NCBI GenBank assembly: GCA_012959695.1
Contig: DUCS01000044.1
Location: 1 to 52,816, forward strand
Length of the DNA: 52,816 nt
DNA from: Cycloclasticus sp.
Lineage (GTDB): Bacteria > Pseudomonadota > Gammaproteobacteria > Methylococcales > Cycloclasticaceae
Direction of reading: 5' to 3'
Below, piece by piece: positions 42,292 to 50,799 of this stretch (position 1 is its first letter; every line of letters starts with the position of its first letter). The position numbers and the translations under genes were made by a program. The notes under the pieces are model-generated. The model worked only from the letters and a program-made list of their open reading frames with translations. It was not told the origin of the DNA and searched no databases.

Positions 42292-42358
42292 CGACATATA
42301 TATTGTCGAACAGTTAGCAAAGGCATAGAGTGTGCTATAGAAAATAATATAGCAGGAG
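42292..42358 (+). promoter_or_regulatory. Two inverted repeats in the rsd leader
   Basis: CGACA-TATATAT-TGTCG (42292-42308) is followed by GCTATA and TATAGC (42334-42353), whose 3' arm ends directly at the AGGAG ribosome site (42354-42358). The second hairpin could modulate access to the ribosome site, and the first may be an operator or a weak hairpin. Neither is a recognised element. Confidence 0.35.
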
Positions 42359-42364
42359 TGGGAC

Positions 42365-42811
42365 ATGTCTAGTGAAAATGTAGTGCAGTTTAAAGAGCGC
42401 GATCACACGGGTGAATTAATTAAAGAGCTTCTACAAGAACGCAAAGAAGTGTGGACACTGTACTGCACCGTATCGGGTATTGAAGAGCACCCAACAAATA
42501 AACGTTTTGAAGAGTTAATTGAAGCGTTTTGCCAGCTGGCAGTGGATTATATTTCCTTGGCTCACTTTGGCGTTTATGCAAAAATTCTAGACGGTAGCGA
42601 GCGCCGTAAGTCGATTGTTGAAGCGGCGGCGAGAATTTACCCCGCAATGTCTAAAGCAACGGAAGCAGTATTGGACTTTAATGACAAATACCAGAAAATA
42701 ACGCCTGCTAAAATCGTTAATGAATTATCAGGTGATCTTTCTATTTTAGGTGAACAATTAGCAAACCGTATCGAATTGGAAGACGAATTGTTAGGCGAAA
42801 TGCTTGGCTAG
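42365..42811 (+). CDS. rsd: Rsd/AlgQ family anti-sigma-70 regulator
   Basis: This 148-residue helical protein matches Rsd/AlgQ: the ELLQERKEVWTLYCTVSG segment (about 20-37), FEELIEAFCQLAVDYISLAHFGVY (about 45-68) and a C-terminal acidic helix. In E. coli Rsd sequesters sigma-70 and in Pseudomonas AlgQ influences alginate genes. A full-length family member, it is the first gene of a run with two Nudix hydrolases. Two inverted repeats lie in its leader. Confidence 0.92.
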   Translation: MSSENVVQFKERDHTGELIKELLQERKEVWTLYCTVSGIEEHPTNKRFEELIEAFCQLAVDYISLAHFGVYAKILDGSERRKSIVEAAARIYPAMSKATEAVLDFNDKYQKITPAKIVNELSGDLSILGEQLANRIELEDELLGEMLG

Positions 42812-42818
42812 ACCCATC

Positions 42819-43361
42819 ATGAAATACTGCCCCCAATGCGGCAGTGATACAAAGTCACTCGTGCCAGCTGGGGACAATCGGTTGCGGGACGTTTGTGTCT
42901 CATGCGACATCATTCACTATCAAAATCCGCGAATTATTGCTGGCTGCATACCGGTTTGGGAAGACAAAGTCTTACTTTGTAAGCGTGCTATAAACCCACG
43001 AAGAGGTTTTTGGACGCTGCCTGCAGGTTTTATGGAGTTAGGTGAAACGACGGAGCAAGCTGCGGTTAGAGAAACACAGGAAGAGGCGCAGGCTGTTGTT
43101 GCGGTTGATGAGTTATACGCGGTGTTTAATTTGCCACACATTAATCAAGTGTACATGATGTACCGCTCAGCACTGTTGAAGCCTGAATTCTCAAGCGGCG
43201 TGGAAAGCTTAGAGACTCGGTTGTTTACGGAGGATGACATTCCGTGGGATGAGTTGGCGTTTGAAACGATGCGGATGTCACTGGAGTATTACTTTCAAGA
43301 TAGAAAAACCAAGGCGTTTAAATTCCGAGCAACAGACATCACCAAACCTTTGCTACGTTAA
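42819..43361 (+). CDS. Nudix hydrolase with zinc ribbon
   Basis: About 180 residues: an N-terminal zinc ribbon (Cys4, Cys7 and Cys26, Cys29 region; MKYCPQCGSD and DVCVSCDIIH), then a Nudix domain with the box GFMELGETTEQAAVRETQEEAQA. Such proteins hydrolyse nucleoside diphosphate derivatives such as NADH or ADP-ribose; which one is unclear. I use ATG 42819, which gives the usual MKYCPQCG start; a TTG at 42804 would overlap rsd. It is 7 bp from rsd and 29 bp from the next Nudix gene. Confidence 0.92.
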   Translation: MKYCPQCGSDTKSLVPAGDNRLRDVCVSCDIIHYQNPRIIAGCIPVWEDKVLLCKRAINPRRGFWTLPAGFMELGETTEQAAVRETQEEAQAVVAVDELYAVFNLPHINQVYMMYRSALLKPEFSSGVESLETRLFTEDDIPWDELAFETMRMSLEYYFQDRKTKAFKFRATDITKPLLR

Positions 43362-43390
43362 TACATCCATTAATTGATAGTGAAATACCT

Positions 43391-43969
43391 GTGAAGCGTC
43401 AACATATCATCCAAAGTTTAGAACCCTTGACGGGCATTTCCGATTGGACGCACAATGAGCGTGATGATGGTTTGACCAATGCTGCTGTTTTGATTCCGTT
43501 AGTGAAAAGAAACGAGTGGCATATACTACTCACTAAACGCACAGACCATCTTCATCACCACCCAGGTCAAGTGAGTTTTCCCGGTGGGCGAGCAGATGCT
43601 ATTGATGTTTCACCCTTGAATACCGCGTTAAGAGAAACGACCGAAGAAATTGGAATTGATAAGCACTTAATTGAATTAGTGGGTGTTATCGAGCCGTACT
43701 TAACGGTGACTGATTTTTGCGTGGTACCGATTGTTGGTTTTGTTGATTCAAATTTCGAATTAAAAATTGATGAATTTGAAGTCGCCGAGGTGTTTGAAGT
43801 GCCGCTATCTACTGTGCTTAATATGGCGGAATATAAGCGAAAAGAGATTTTCTGGAAAGGCAAAAACAGGCTGTATTGGGAGTTGATGTATAACGGCTAC
43901 CAGATATGGGGTGCAACGGCAGCGATGTTATATGCCTTTGCCGAGCGTCTAACGAATATGAAAAACTAA
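43391..43969 (+). CDS. nudL: CoA pyrophosphatase (Nudix hydrolase NudL)
   Basis: This 192-residue Nudix protein has the UPF0035/NudL signature HHHPGQVSFPGGRAD (about residues 56-70) just before the Nudix box, ALRETTEEIGID (about 79-90), features distinguishing CoA pyrophosphatases (PcoA/NudL) from other Nudix families. It hydrolyses CoA and its derivatives to ADP and phosphopantetheine. The start is GTG at 43391. Its stop overlaps by 4 bp the stop of the convergent yehS gene. Confidence 0.9.
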   Translation: MKRQHIIQSLEPLTGISDWTHNERDDGLTNAAVLIPLVKRNEWHILLTKRTDHLHHHPGQVSFPGGRADAIDVSPLNTALRETTEEIGIDKHLIELVGVIEPYLTVTDFCVVPIVGFVDSNFELKIDEFEVAEVFEVPLSTVLNMAEYKRKEIFWKGKNRLYWELMYNGYQIWGATAAMLYAFAERLTNMKN

Positions 43970-44433
43970 TCAGCTGTCGGGCGATTTTTGGCCTGAATGC
44001 CTTGTAGAAAATTGCGTAACACCTGATCTTTGCACGGGCGGTAATGCTTATGATCGGCGCGTCTAAAAAAGGCGCTAAGCTCATGTTTACCTAAGGCTAA
44101 ACCGGCTGATGCCAAGAGGCTTAAAACATCGTCATTTTTTAAGTCGAGAGCAATCTTTAATTTGCGAAGGACAATGTTGTTGGTCAGTTTTGTTTCAGCA
44201 ATGGGCAGGGGGCCATCTTGCCGGCCACGATTCTTTATGATTAAACCATTCAAAAAAGTAGCAAAGTTAACGTCGCTGCAACTACTGTAGGTTTCATCAT
44301 CATCTTTTTTTAACCAATTACTTATTTGTTCGCGTGTTACCTCGATTTCAACCAATTCAAATATTTGAATCATCGTTGAATCGTTAAAATCGAAGGTGTA
44401 GCGGATGCGGCGTAAGATATCGTTATTGGTCAT
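43966..44433 (-). CDS. yehS: DUF1456 family protein YehS
   Basis: This 155-residue protein consists of two repeats of the DUF1456 unit: MTNNDILRRIRYTFDFND and ELVEIEVTREQISNWLKKDD in the first half, then LTNNIVLRKLKIALDLKNDDVL and HKHYRPCKDQVLRNFLQGIQ in the second, which is the E. coli YehS layout. The function is unknown; the repeats look like small helical bundles. It is the last gene of the minus-strand cluster and ends overlapping convergent nudL. Confidence 0.92.
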   Translation of the reverse strand: MTNNDILRRIRYTFDFNDSTMIQIFELVEIEVTREQISNWLKKDDDETYSSCSDVNFATFLNGLIIKNRGRQDGPLPIAETKLTNNIVLRKLKIALDLKNDDVLSLLASAGLALGKHELSAFFRRADHKHYRPCKDQVLRNFLQGIQAKNRPTAD

Positions 44434-44466
44434 GAGATTTTTAAGTAAATAGCAAAGCTCGGTATT

Positions 44467-44997
44467 TTAGCAATGTTTATTGCTTAAATCCTGTTCAAGC
44501 GCCAATAAACGCTTTTTAGCAGGCAAACCACCTGCATAGCCGGTTAATTCGCCACCGCTGCCGATGACTCTATGGCAAGGAATAACGATACTCATGGCAT
44601 TGGCACCATTCGCTGTGGCAACGGCGCGCACTGCTTTTTCATTGCCTACGTTATTGGCTAATTCGAGATAAGAGTTGGTTGAGCCGTAGGGAATGGTGAG
44701 TAACGTCTTCCAGACGGTCTGTTGGAAGTCTGTGCCGAGCATTAATAGGGGTAAATCAAACTGTTCTCGTTGATTGGCGAAGTACTCGTCTAATTGACGA
44801 ATGGTTTTGTCTATCGTTGAGCAGGGTTGTTCTATGTATTCGGCGCTTAGAGCGCTTTGAATACGCTTGTCTATTGTCGTTCGCATGCGTCTGTATTGCC
44901 AGTCGCATAAGCAAAGTTGTTCGTTAAACGCGCCTATTAAAAGTTCACCGTAGGGCGTTTTATACCGTTGAACGAAAACGTTGTTACTTTTTAACAA
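44467..44997 (-). CDS. ogt: Methylated-DNA--protein-cysteine methyltransferase
   Basis: About 176 residues: the suicidal DNA repair protein removes alkyl groups from O6-methylguanine onto Cys141 in SIVIPCHRVIG. TDFQQTVWKTLLTIPYGSTNSY and the C-terminal LTGYAGGLPAKKRLL are standard. The start is uncertain: the frame extends far into the upstream glsB gene, so I use TTG 44997, which overlaps glsB by 14 bp and gives the usual length; a TTG at 45006 is an alternative. No Ada N-terminal domain is present. Confidence 0.92.
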   Translation of the reverse strand: MLKSNNVFVQRYKTPYGELLIGAFNEQLCLCDWQYRRMRTTIDKRIQSALSAEYIEQPCSTIDKTIRQLDEYFANQREQFDLPLLMLGTDFQQTVWKTLLTIPYGSTNSYLELANNVGNEKAVRAVATANGANAMSIVIPCHRVIGSGGELTGYAGGLPAKKRLLALEQDLSNKHC

Positions 44998-45223
44998 GGC
45001 CGACAATGTATAACAACAACGCTGCGCCAACGGTTGCGGTAACAATGGAGCCGATGAATCCGCCTGCTGAAATACCGAGTAAGCCAAACACAAAGCCGCC
45101 GACCATGGCACCAACGATACCAACAACGATGTTACCGATGAGACCAAAACCAGCGCCTTTCATGAAATTACCTGCTAACCAGCCTGCGATACCACCAATG
45201 ATTAAAAATGTAATAAAGCCCAT
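44984..45223 (-). CDS. GlsB/YeaQ/YmgE family stress-response membrane protein
   Basis: This 79-residue very hydrophobic, glycine-rich protein begins MGFITFLIIGGIAGWLAGN and has three predicted spans (about 3-19, 27-47, 55-75), the signature of transglycosylase-associated/GlsB family proteins. The role is undefined, linked to general stress in the family. It lies 25 bp after pepN and overlaps ogt by 14 bp. Confidence 0.92.
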   Translation of the reverse strand: MGFITFLIIGGIAGWLAGNFMKGAGFGLIGNIVVGIVGAMVGGFVFGLLGISAGGFIGSIVTATVGAALLLYIVGLVKK

Positions 45224-45248
45224 TTGTGTTCTCCAATAATGTCTAGTG

Positions 45249-47879
45249 TTATGCCGCTAGGCTGCGGGTGACAATTTCAAGCACATCTTTTGATAATGGT
45301 GTTTGTGATTGTATGCGAGAAAGTTGTTGTTTAACCAGTTGTTGCCTTTGCGTATCCAGTTTTTTCCAACGGCTTAGCGAGTTGGCTAGTCGAGCGGCAA
45401 CTTGTGGGTTAATGGCATCCAAGGCAATGATGTTATCTGCAATGAAAGCGTAGCCAGAGCCATCTGCCGCGTTAAAGTGAAGTGGGTTAGCCATGGCAAA
45501 GGTGCTGATGACGCTGCGAACACGGTTAGGGGTTTTCATGTCAAAATCGGGGTGTTGAAGTAAGCGTTTTACATCGTCTAGTGCGTTTGATTTTTCAGAG
45601 CAGGCTTGCAGCGCAAACCATTTATCAATGACCAGGTCTTCTGTTTGCCATTGTTGATAGAAGGCGTCGAAATAAGGCGCGCTTTGCGGTGACTCGGTAT
45701 GATTTAACTGGCTCAGAGCTGCAATCTGGTCGGTCATGTTTTGTGCGGCATCAAATTGCGCGGTACATAAAGTAACTGTAGCGGCGTCTTGTTGCGCCAT
45801 TAAGTAATCTAAACACAGGTTTTTGAAGCTACGTTGAGCGATATCTTGCGCAGTAATCCCTGCGTCTACTTGGTGATACGCGTTGTAATTACTAAGCCAT
45901 AGTGGGCTTAATGCGGCAGACAGCGCCTTTTTCACGGCATGGTGCGCTTGGTATAAGGCATCGATGTCAATAACGATCATTTGCTCGGCTAAATAGGCCT
46001 TTGATGGCAAGCTTAATAACAAGGCTTGGTAGGCAAGGTCGTTAAGTGGTTGTTGCAAGATGCTACGAAAGGCTTCAATGAGCGCATCTGGCAAGGACGG
46101 TAAGGTTTGCTTGTTTTGTATGGCTTCAACGCTGTCAAAAATTAATTGGCTTAAGGTATTTTGCCCAGCTTCCCAGCGGTTAAATGTGTCACTGTCGTGT
46201 TGGAATAAGTGAATTTTCTGAGCGATGGGCAGCGCATGATTGAGTTGAATAGGCGCAGAAAAGCTCCGCAAAATAGACGGCGTAGGCTTGGCGTTGATGT
46301 TGTCGAAGGTGAAGCGTTGCTCACTGTCCGTTAACGCTAGTACCACGGTTGTTTGTCCATCTCCCAGAGGAATCTCTTGCCCGCTTTCATCAAGCAGGCC
46401 GATGCTGATGGGGATAAGGAAGTTATCTTTAGTCGCTTGTCCAGGTGTGACGGGGCAATGCTGCTCAAATGTCAGCGTGTATGTTTTTTCGTTGGCGTTG
46501 TATTCAGTGCTAACGTCAACAACCGGTGTGCCGGCTTGTTTGTACCAGTTTTTAAATTGAGTAAAGTCGGTATCGTTGGCATCTTCAAGCGCTTTAACAA
46601 AATCGTCGGTGGTAACGGCTTGACCATCGTGCCGTTCAAAATATAAATCACAGCCTTTTCTAAAGCCGGCGTTACCTAGTAGCGTGTGTAGCATCCGCAC
46701 AACTTCAGCGCCTTTTTCGTAAATGGTGAGGGTGTAGAAATTATTTATTTCCACGAATGAATCGGGGCGAATAGGGTGAGATAACGGCCCAGCGTCTTCG
46801 GCAAATTGGTGTGTCCGAAGCATGTTCACATCTTTGATGCGTTTTACGGCGTTGGATGTTTGATGAGCAGTAAATTGCTGATCACGAAAAACAGTAAAGC
46901 CTTCTTTTAAACTGAGCTGAAACCAGTCACGACAGGTGACGCGGTTGCCCGACCAATTATGAAAATACTCGTGTCCGATGACCGCTTCAATGTTTTCAAA
47001 ATCTGTATCGGTGGCAGTTTTTTCGCTGGCTAAGACGTACTTTGTATTGAAAACATTTAGGCCTTTGTTCTCCATCGCGCCCATATTGAAATGGCTCACG
47101 GCAACAATCATATACACATCAAGGTCATACTCACGGCCAAACGCTTCTTCGTCCCAGCGCATCGCGTTTTTAAGTGACTGCATCGCATGTTGGGTTTTAT
47201 CTAAGTCGTGCTCTTCCACGTACACTTCAAGCTTAACGTGTTGGTTGGAGCAAGTGGTAAAGCTGTCGGTGAGACAGGCTAAATCGCCAGCGACCAGCGC
47301 AAATAAATAACTGGGCTTTGGAAAAGGGTCTTGCCAGCTAACCCAGTGCTTATTGTTGTCGAGTGTGCCGCTATCAGCGCGGTTACCGTTCGACAGTAAA
47401 ACAGGGTATAAGTTGATATCAGCTTCCATTGTCACGTCAAAAACAGACATGACATCAGGCCTATCTAAATACCAAGTGATGCGTCTAAAACCTTCTGCTT
47501 CGCATTGCGTGCAAAGCATTTTTTTTGATTCGTATAAGCCGCTAAGCGCGGTATTACTAACAGGGTTAATGCGGTTGGATATTTCAAGAATAAATTCATC
47601 CGCTGACTGAGTAATGGTGAGTGTTTGTTCGTTTAGCGTATAGTCTTCGCTGCTTAATTCTTGGCCGTCAATGGCAATGGATATCAGCTCGAGGTCTTCG
47701 CCCATTAAGGTAAGGTTAGGGCTGGCTTTTTTGCATGCTGGGTTACGTTGTATGCTTAGCTTAGAGCGCACAACGGTATCGTCTGCGGACAAGTTAAAGT
47801 GCAGTGTTGTGTGGCTGATTAGAAACTCAGGCACGGTGTAATCTTTTAGGTAAATGGTCTTTTGTTGGGTGTCAGACAT
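45249..47879 (-). CDS. pepN: Aminopeptidase N
   Basis: This 876-residue M1 metallopeptidase is full length and cytoplasmic. The exopeptidase motif GAMEN is at residues 267-271, the zinc site HEYFH at 303-307 with Glu326 in LSLKEG, matching E. coli PepN. All four domains, including the DUF3458 C-terminal part, are present. It lies 6 bp after the DUF423 gene in a dense minus-strand cluster. Confidence 0.98.
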   Translation of the reverse strand: MSDTQQKTIYLKDYTVPEFLISHTTLHFNLSADDTVVRSKLSIQRNPACKKASPNLTLMGEDLELISIAIDGQELSSEDYTLNEQTLTITQSADEFILEISNRINPVSNTALSGLYESKKMLCTQCEAEGFRRITWYLDRPDVMSVFDVTMEADINLYPVLLSNGNRADSGTLDNNKHWVSWQDPFPKPSYLFALVAGDLACLTDSFTTCSNQHVKLEVYVEEHDLDKTQHAMQSLKNAMRWDEEAFGREYDLDVYMIVAVSHFNMGAMENKGLNVFNTKYVLASEKTATDTDFENIEAVIGHEYFHNWSGNRVTCRDWFQLSLKEGFTVFRDQQFTAHQTSNAVKRIKDVNMLRTHQFAEDAGPLSHPIRPDSFVEINNFYTLTIYEKGAEVVRMLHTLLGNAGFRKGCDLYFERHDGQAVTTDDFVKALEDANDTDFTQFKNWYKQAGTPVVDVSTEYNANEKTYTLTFEQHCPVTPGQATKDNFLIPISIGLLDESGQEIPLGDGQTTVVLALTDSEQRFTFDNINAKPTPSILRSFSAPIQLNHALPIAQKIHLFQHDSDTFNRWEAGQNTLSQLIFDSVEAIQNKQTLPSLPDALIEAFRSILQQPLNDLAYQALLLSLPSKAYLAEQMIVIDIDALYQAHHAVKKALSAALSPLWLSNYNAYHQVDAGITAQDIAQRSFKNLCLDYLMAQQDAATVTLCTAQFDAAQNMTDQIAALSQLNHTESPQSAPYFDAFYQQWQTEDLVIDKWFALQACSEKSNALDDVKRLLQHPDFDMKTPNRVRSVISTFAMANPLHFNAADGSGYAFIADNIIALDAINPQVAARLANSLSRWKKLDTQRQQLVKQQLSRIQSQTPLSKDVLEIVTRSLAA

Positions 47880-47884
47880 AATGA

Positions 47885-48259
47885 TTATTTAGATTTGATG
47901 GTTGAGTAGGCAACTAAAAGCCAAGCGATTAAAAAACAAACGCCACCGACGGGTGTTATTGCGCCGAGTATTTTAATGCCGCTTAGGCTAAGCGCGTATA
48001 GGCTGCCAGAAAAAATAAGGATGCCCGCCAGCATAAGCCAACCAGCTCGATGCAAATGCTTGGAGGGTTGCTGTAGGTTGAGAAGGCCAATGACGATCAA
48101 ACCGATGGCGTGCCACATTTGATAGTCTGTTGCCGTTTGGTACACCGCTATAGAGTACTCAGATAACTGCCCTTTTAGCGCGTGCGCGCCAAATGCGCCA
48201 AACATGACGGCGAGGAAGGCGAACAAAGCGCCCAGCGCGATAAAGGGTGCCGTTTTCAT
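47885..48259 (-). CDS. DUF423 family membrane protein
   Basis: This 124-residue protein has four predicted membrane helices; the FLAVMFGAFGAHALKG motif near residue 15 and YQTATDYQMWHAIGL near 41 identify DUF423 (YgdD-like). The function is unknown. It is 4 bp from moaB and 5 bp from pepN, so is co-transcribed with both. Confidence 0.93.
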   Translation of the reverse strand: MKTAPFIALGALFAFLAVMFGAFGAHALKGQLSEYSIAVYQTATDYQMWHAIGLIVIGLLNLQQPSKHLHRAGWLMLAGILIFSGSLYALSLSGIKILGAITPVGGVCFLIAWLLVAYSTIKSK

Positions 48260-48263
48260 GGTG

Positions 48264-48788
48264 CTACTTTTCGAGTAAACGAGGCATCACTTCAACCAAA
48301 TTGCAGGGGCGTGTTCGGTAATCTAATTGTGCGTTTATTAACTTATCCCAAGCCGTTCGGCATGCGCCAGATGAGCCGGGTACGCAGAAAATATAATGCC
48401 CATTAGCAACACCTGCAATGGCGCGAGACTGAATGGTTGATGTGCCAATTTCATCGTAAGAAATGGTGCGAAATACTTCGCCAAAACCATTAAGCTCTTT
48501 ATCCAATAAGGGTTGGACTGCCTCAGGCGTGCCATCTCTGCCTGTAACGCCTGTACCACCTGTGGTGATGATGGCGTTGATGCTAGGGTCTGCAATCCAC
48601 GTGGATAATTTAGCGCGAATTTGGTAAATTTCGTCCGGAATAATGGCTTTTTCAGCACATTGGTGGCCAACGGCTGTTAATCGGTCAACCAGTGTTTTTC
48701 CTGATGTATCAGTTTCTTCAGTGCGAGAATCAGACACCACCATAATGGCGATATTGAGCGGGACAAATTGACGATCGTTAGTAGGCAT
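48264..48788 (-). CDS. moaB: Molybdenum cofactor biosynthesis protein MoaB
   Basis: This 174-residue MogA/MoaB fold protein shows VVSDSRTEETDTSGKTL, ITTGGTGVTGRDGTPEAV (molybdopterin-binding loop near residues 66-83) and a C-terminal VPGSSGACRTAWDKLI. In many bacteria MoaB adenylates molybdopterin. No other mo- genes are nearby except the MOSC gene at 41.5 kb, whose cofactor depends on this pathway. It is 5 bp from degQ. Confidence 0.94.
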   Translation of the reverse strand: MPTNDRQFVPLNIAIMVVSDSRTEETDTSGKTLVDRLTAVGHQCAEKAIIPDEIYQIRAKLSTWIADPSINAIITTGGTGVTGRDGTPEAVQPLLDKELNGFGEVFRTISYDEIGTSTIQSRAIAGVANGHYIFCVPGSSGACRTAWDKLINAQLDYRTRPCNLVEVMPRLLEK

Positions 48789-48793
48789 ATAAT

Positions 48794-50149
48794 TTACCGG
48801 ATGATTAAAAAGAAAGCGCTGTTGCCGCGCTGAACGTTGAGCAGCAGTGACTTGCGCTTTTTGGCGGCATTGATAAGCTCAATGATATTGCGTGTTTGTA
48901 TTCTATTGGCGCGGGCAATAACGTCACCTTTTCGTAGGCCGTTAACCCACGCTTTTGAATTGACGTTTATTTCGATGACTTTTATGCCATGTTTTATATT
49001 GTTTTGTTCATCTTCTGGCGATAAATTCGACAACATAGCGCCTTTAAGTTGGCTGTGGACACGGATGCCATCGACAGATGCAATTTTCCGCTTGCCTATT
49101 TTGATGGTGATGCTTTGTTTTTCGGCATGACGTAAAATATTCAACATTGCTTTGTCGCCAACACTCAGTAGGCCTAAGCTGTTTCGCAGGCTAGCACTAT
49201 TTTTGGTTTTTTTACCATTAACGGATAAGACGATATCACCAGGGTGTAAGCCGGCTTTTGCTGCTGGAGAGCTTGATTCAACTTGGCTGATGACGACGCC
49301 ACTTTTTAGTGATACGTTAAAGGCTGCAGACAGTTCGGGGGTTAAATCTTGAACGCTGATGCCTAATTTTCCACGGTTTACTTTACCAAACTTAACCAGC
49401 TGATTTTTTAAGCTGATGGCCATGTTGCTGGGGATGGCAAAGCCAATGCCGACGTTACCACCATTAGGCGCAATAATGGCCGTGTTGATACCAATCAGCT
49501 CACCGCGAAGGTTGATGAGTGCGCCACCAGAATTACCGGGGTTAATGGAGGCGTCGGTTTGAATGAAATCTTCATAGCCTTCAATGCCAAGGCCAGAGCG
49601 GCCCAATGCACTGATGATTCCTGATGTGACGGTTTGGCCGAGCCCAAATGGATTGCCAATGGCTATAGCGAAATCACCCACGCGCAAAGCGTCGGAATCA
49701 GCAACTTTAAGCGCCACCAACCCATCAGCATTTATTTTAATAACCGCAACGTCCGACTCAGGGTCGCCGCCCACGACGGTAGCGTTAAAAGAACGACCAT
49801 CTAGTAAGGTGACGGTGATTTTGTCAGCCTTGTTAATAACGTGTTGATTGGTGAGAATCAGCCCTTTGTTAGCATCAATAATAACGCCAGAACCTAAACT
49901 CTGTGATGAACGTTTAGGTGACCGAGGAGTTTGAAAAAAGCGTCGAAAGAATGGGTCTTGTAATAATGGGTTCTCGCGCTGTTGCGGCACGTTTTTAGTG
50001 GCAATGTTGACCACAGCGGGCGTTGCTTTTTCAAGAATGGGCGCCAAGCTAGGCAGTGGCTGTTCAGCCGTAAATAACGGGAGCGCTGCCATTGTAGAGG
50101 TGCTTGTAACGCTAAGGCAGCTGATGAGTAACAGACGAGCTAAAGACAT
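48794..50149 (-). CDS. degQ: Periplasmic Do-family serine protease (DegP/DegQ type)
   Basis: About 451 residues: a signal peptide (1-21, cleavage after STMAA), trypsin-like domain with the triad His103 (NQHVINK), Asp133 (ESDVAVIKI) and Ser207 (NPGNSGGAL), and two PDZ domains (about 250-345 and 360-450). It degrades or chaperones misfolded envelope proteins. DegQ and DegP cannot be told apart with certainty; the missing long LA-loop Q-linker favours DegQ. I start at ATG 50149, with GGAG 8 bp upstream, not the upstream in-frame start, which overlaps the DUF6524 gene. Confidence 0.94.
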   Translation of the reverse strand: MSLARLLLISCLSVTSTSTMAALPLFTAEQPLPSLAPILEKATPAVVNIATKNVPQQRENPLLQDPFFRRFFQTPRSPKRSSQSLGSGVIIDANKGLILTNQHVINKADKITVTLLDGRSFNATVVGGDPESDVAVIKINADGLVALKVADSDALRVGDFAIAIGNPFGLGQTVTSGIISALGRSGLGIEGYEDFIQTDASINPGNSGGALINLRGELIGINTAIIAPNGGNVGIGFAIPSNMAISLKNQLVKFGKVNRGKLGISVQDLTPELSAAFNVSLKSGVVISQVESSSPAAKAGLHPGDIVLSVNGKKTKNSASLRNSLGLLSVGDKAMLNILRHAEKQSITIKIGKRKIASVDGIRVHSQLKGAMLSNLSPEDEQNNIKHGIKVIEINVNSKAWVNGLRKGDVIARANRIQTRNIIELINAAKKRKSLLLNVQRGNSAFFLIIR

Positions 50150-50165
50150 GAATAAGACTCCTGTA

Positions 50166-50585
50166 TTAATCGTCCACATCGTCAGCGTCAATTTGCCCGC
50201 TCATTCTGCGACGTATATGAGACCACGACATACCCGTTGCCATAATGAGGCATAAAGTAACTTGCACAATGTAAGTGACAGCGACGACATTGTTGGCAGA
50301 GACAATGCCCCAGTCGATAATCATCCAAAACAGGGTGCCAAATAGCGCGACGGCTAAGGTAATACCAATAACACCAAGAGAGCGCAACGTAGCACGGATA
50401 TAAACAACCCAGCCAATAAGCAGTACAAGCCCAGAAAAAGCCATGATAGAGGTGACGTTTGGAATATTGGTTATAGCCCAATGGTAATACGATAATCCGG
50501 CAGGGTTATAACTAGCAAAAACTAATGTGCAGGCAACGCATAGTCGGATAAAAAAACTTGACCACGAAAATTGGTTGTCTCTCAA
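50166..50585 (-). CDS. DUF6524 family membrane protein
   Basis: This 139-residue protein has four predicted membrane helices (about 9-26, 45-62, 68-90, 95-125). FASYNPAGLSYYHW, VVYIRATLRSLG and the C-terminal GMSWSHIRRRMSGQIDADDVDD match DUF6524, a conserved uncharacterised family. It precedes degQ by 16 bp on the same strand, so a role at the envelope is plausible, but there is no direct evidence. Confidence 0.88.
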   Translation of the reverse strand: MRDNQFSWSSFFIRLCVACTLVFASYNPAGLSYYHWAITNIPNVTSIMAFSGLVLLIGWVVYIRATLRSLGVIGITLAVALFGTLFWMIIDWGIVSANNVVAVTYIVQVTLCLIMATGMSWSHIRRRMSGQIDADDVDD

Positions 50586-50690
50586 TGGATTCTTCCTTTT
50601 GTTGGTTGATGTGTATAAGCAATATTCTAACTGAAAAAGCCTGAATCTCTAATGAACGATTTAAAGTGCATCGCGACTAAAAAATAAGAC

Positions 50691-50727
50691 CGTGATGAAA
50701 TTGGCAAAATGTTAAGTTTTTATCACG
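50691..50727. repeat. Inverted repeat upstream of the CNB-rhodanese gene
   Basis: CGTGAT (50691-50696) and ATCACG (50722-50727) form an inverted repeat 25 bp apart, with flanking AAA/TTT extending it. It lies about 75 bp ahead of the start codon in the 214-bp gap with DUF6524, where both divergent promoters must be. No strong -35/-10 pair was found. Confidence 0.3.
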
Positions 50728-50799
50728 AAATAGCATCAAATTTTCAGTATGGACTACACTATATAGGTAAAACGTTGGGAATTTATTATAAGCAGTTAA

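Noticed and set aside
44998-45147. N-terminal extension of Ogt
   Set aside because: The frame runs antiphase through the whole GlsB gene and has no homology to methyltransferases; the shorter start is used.
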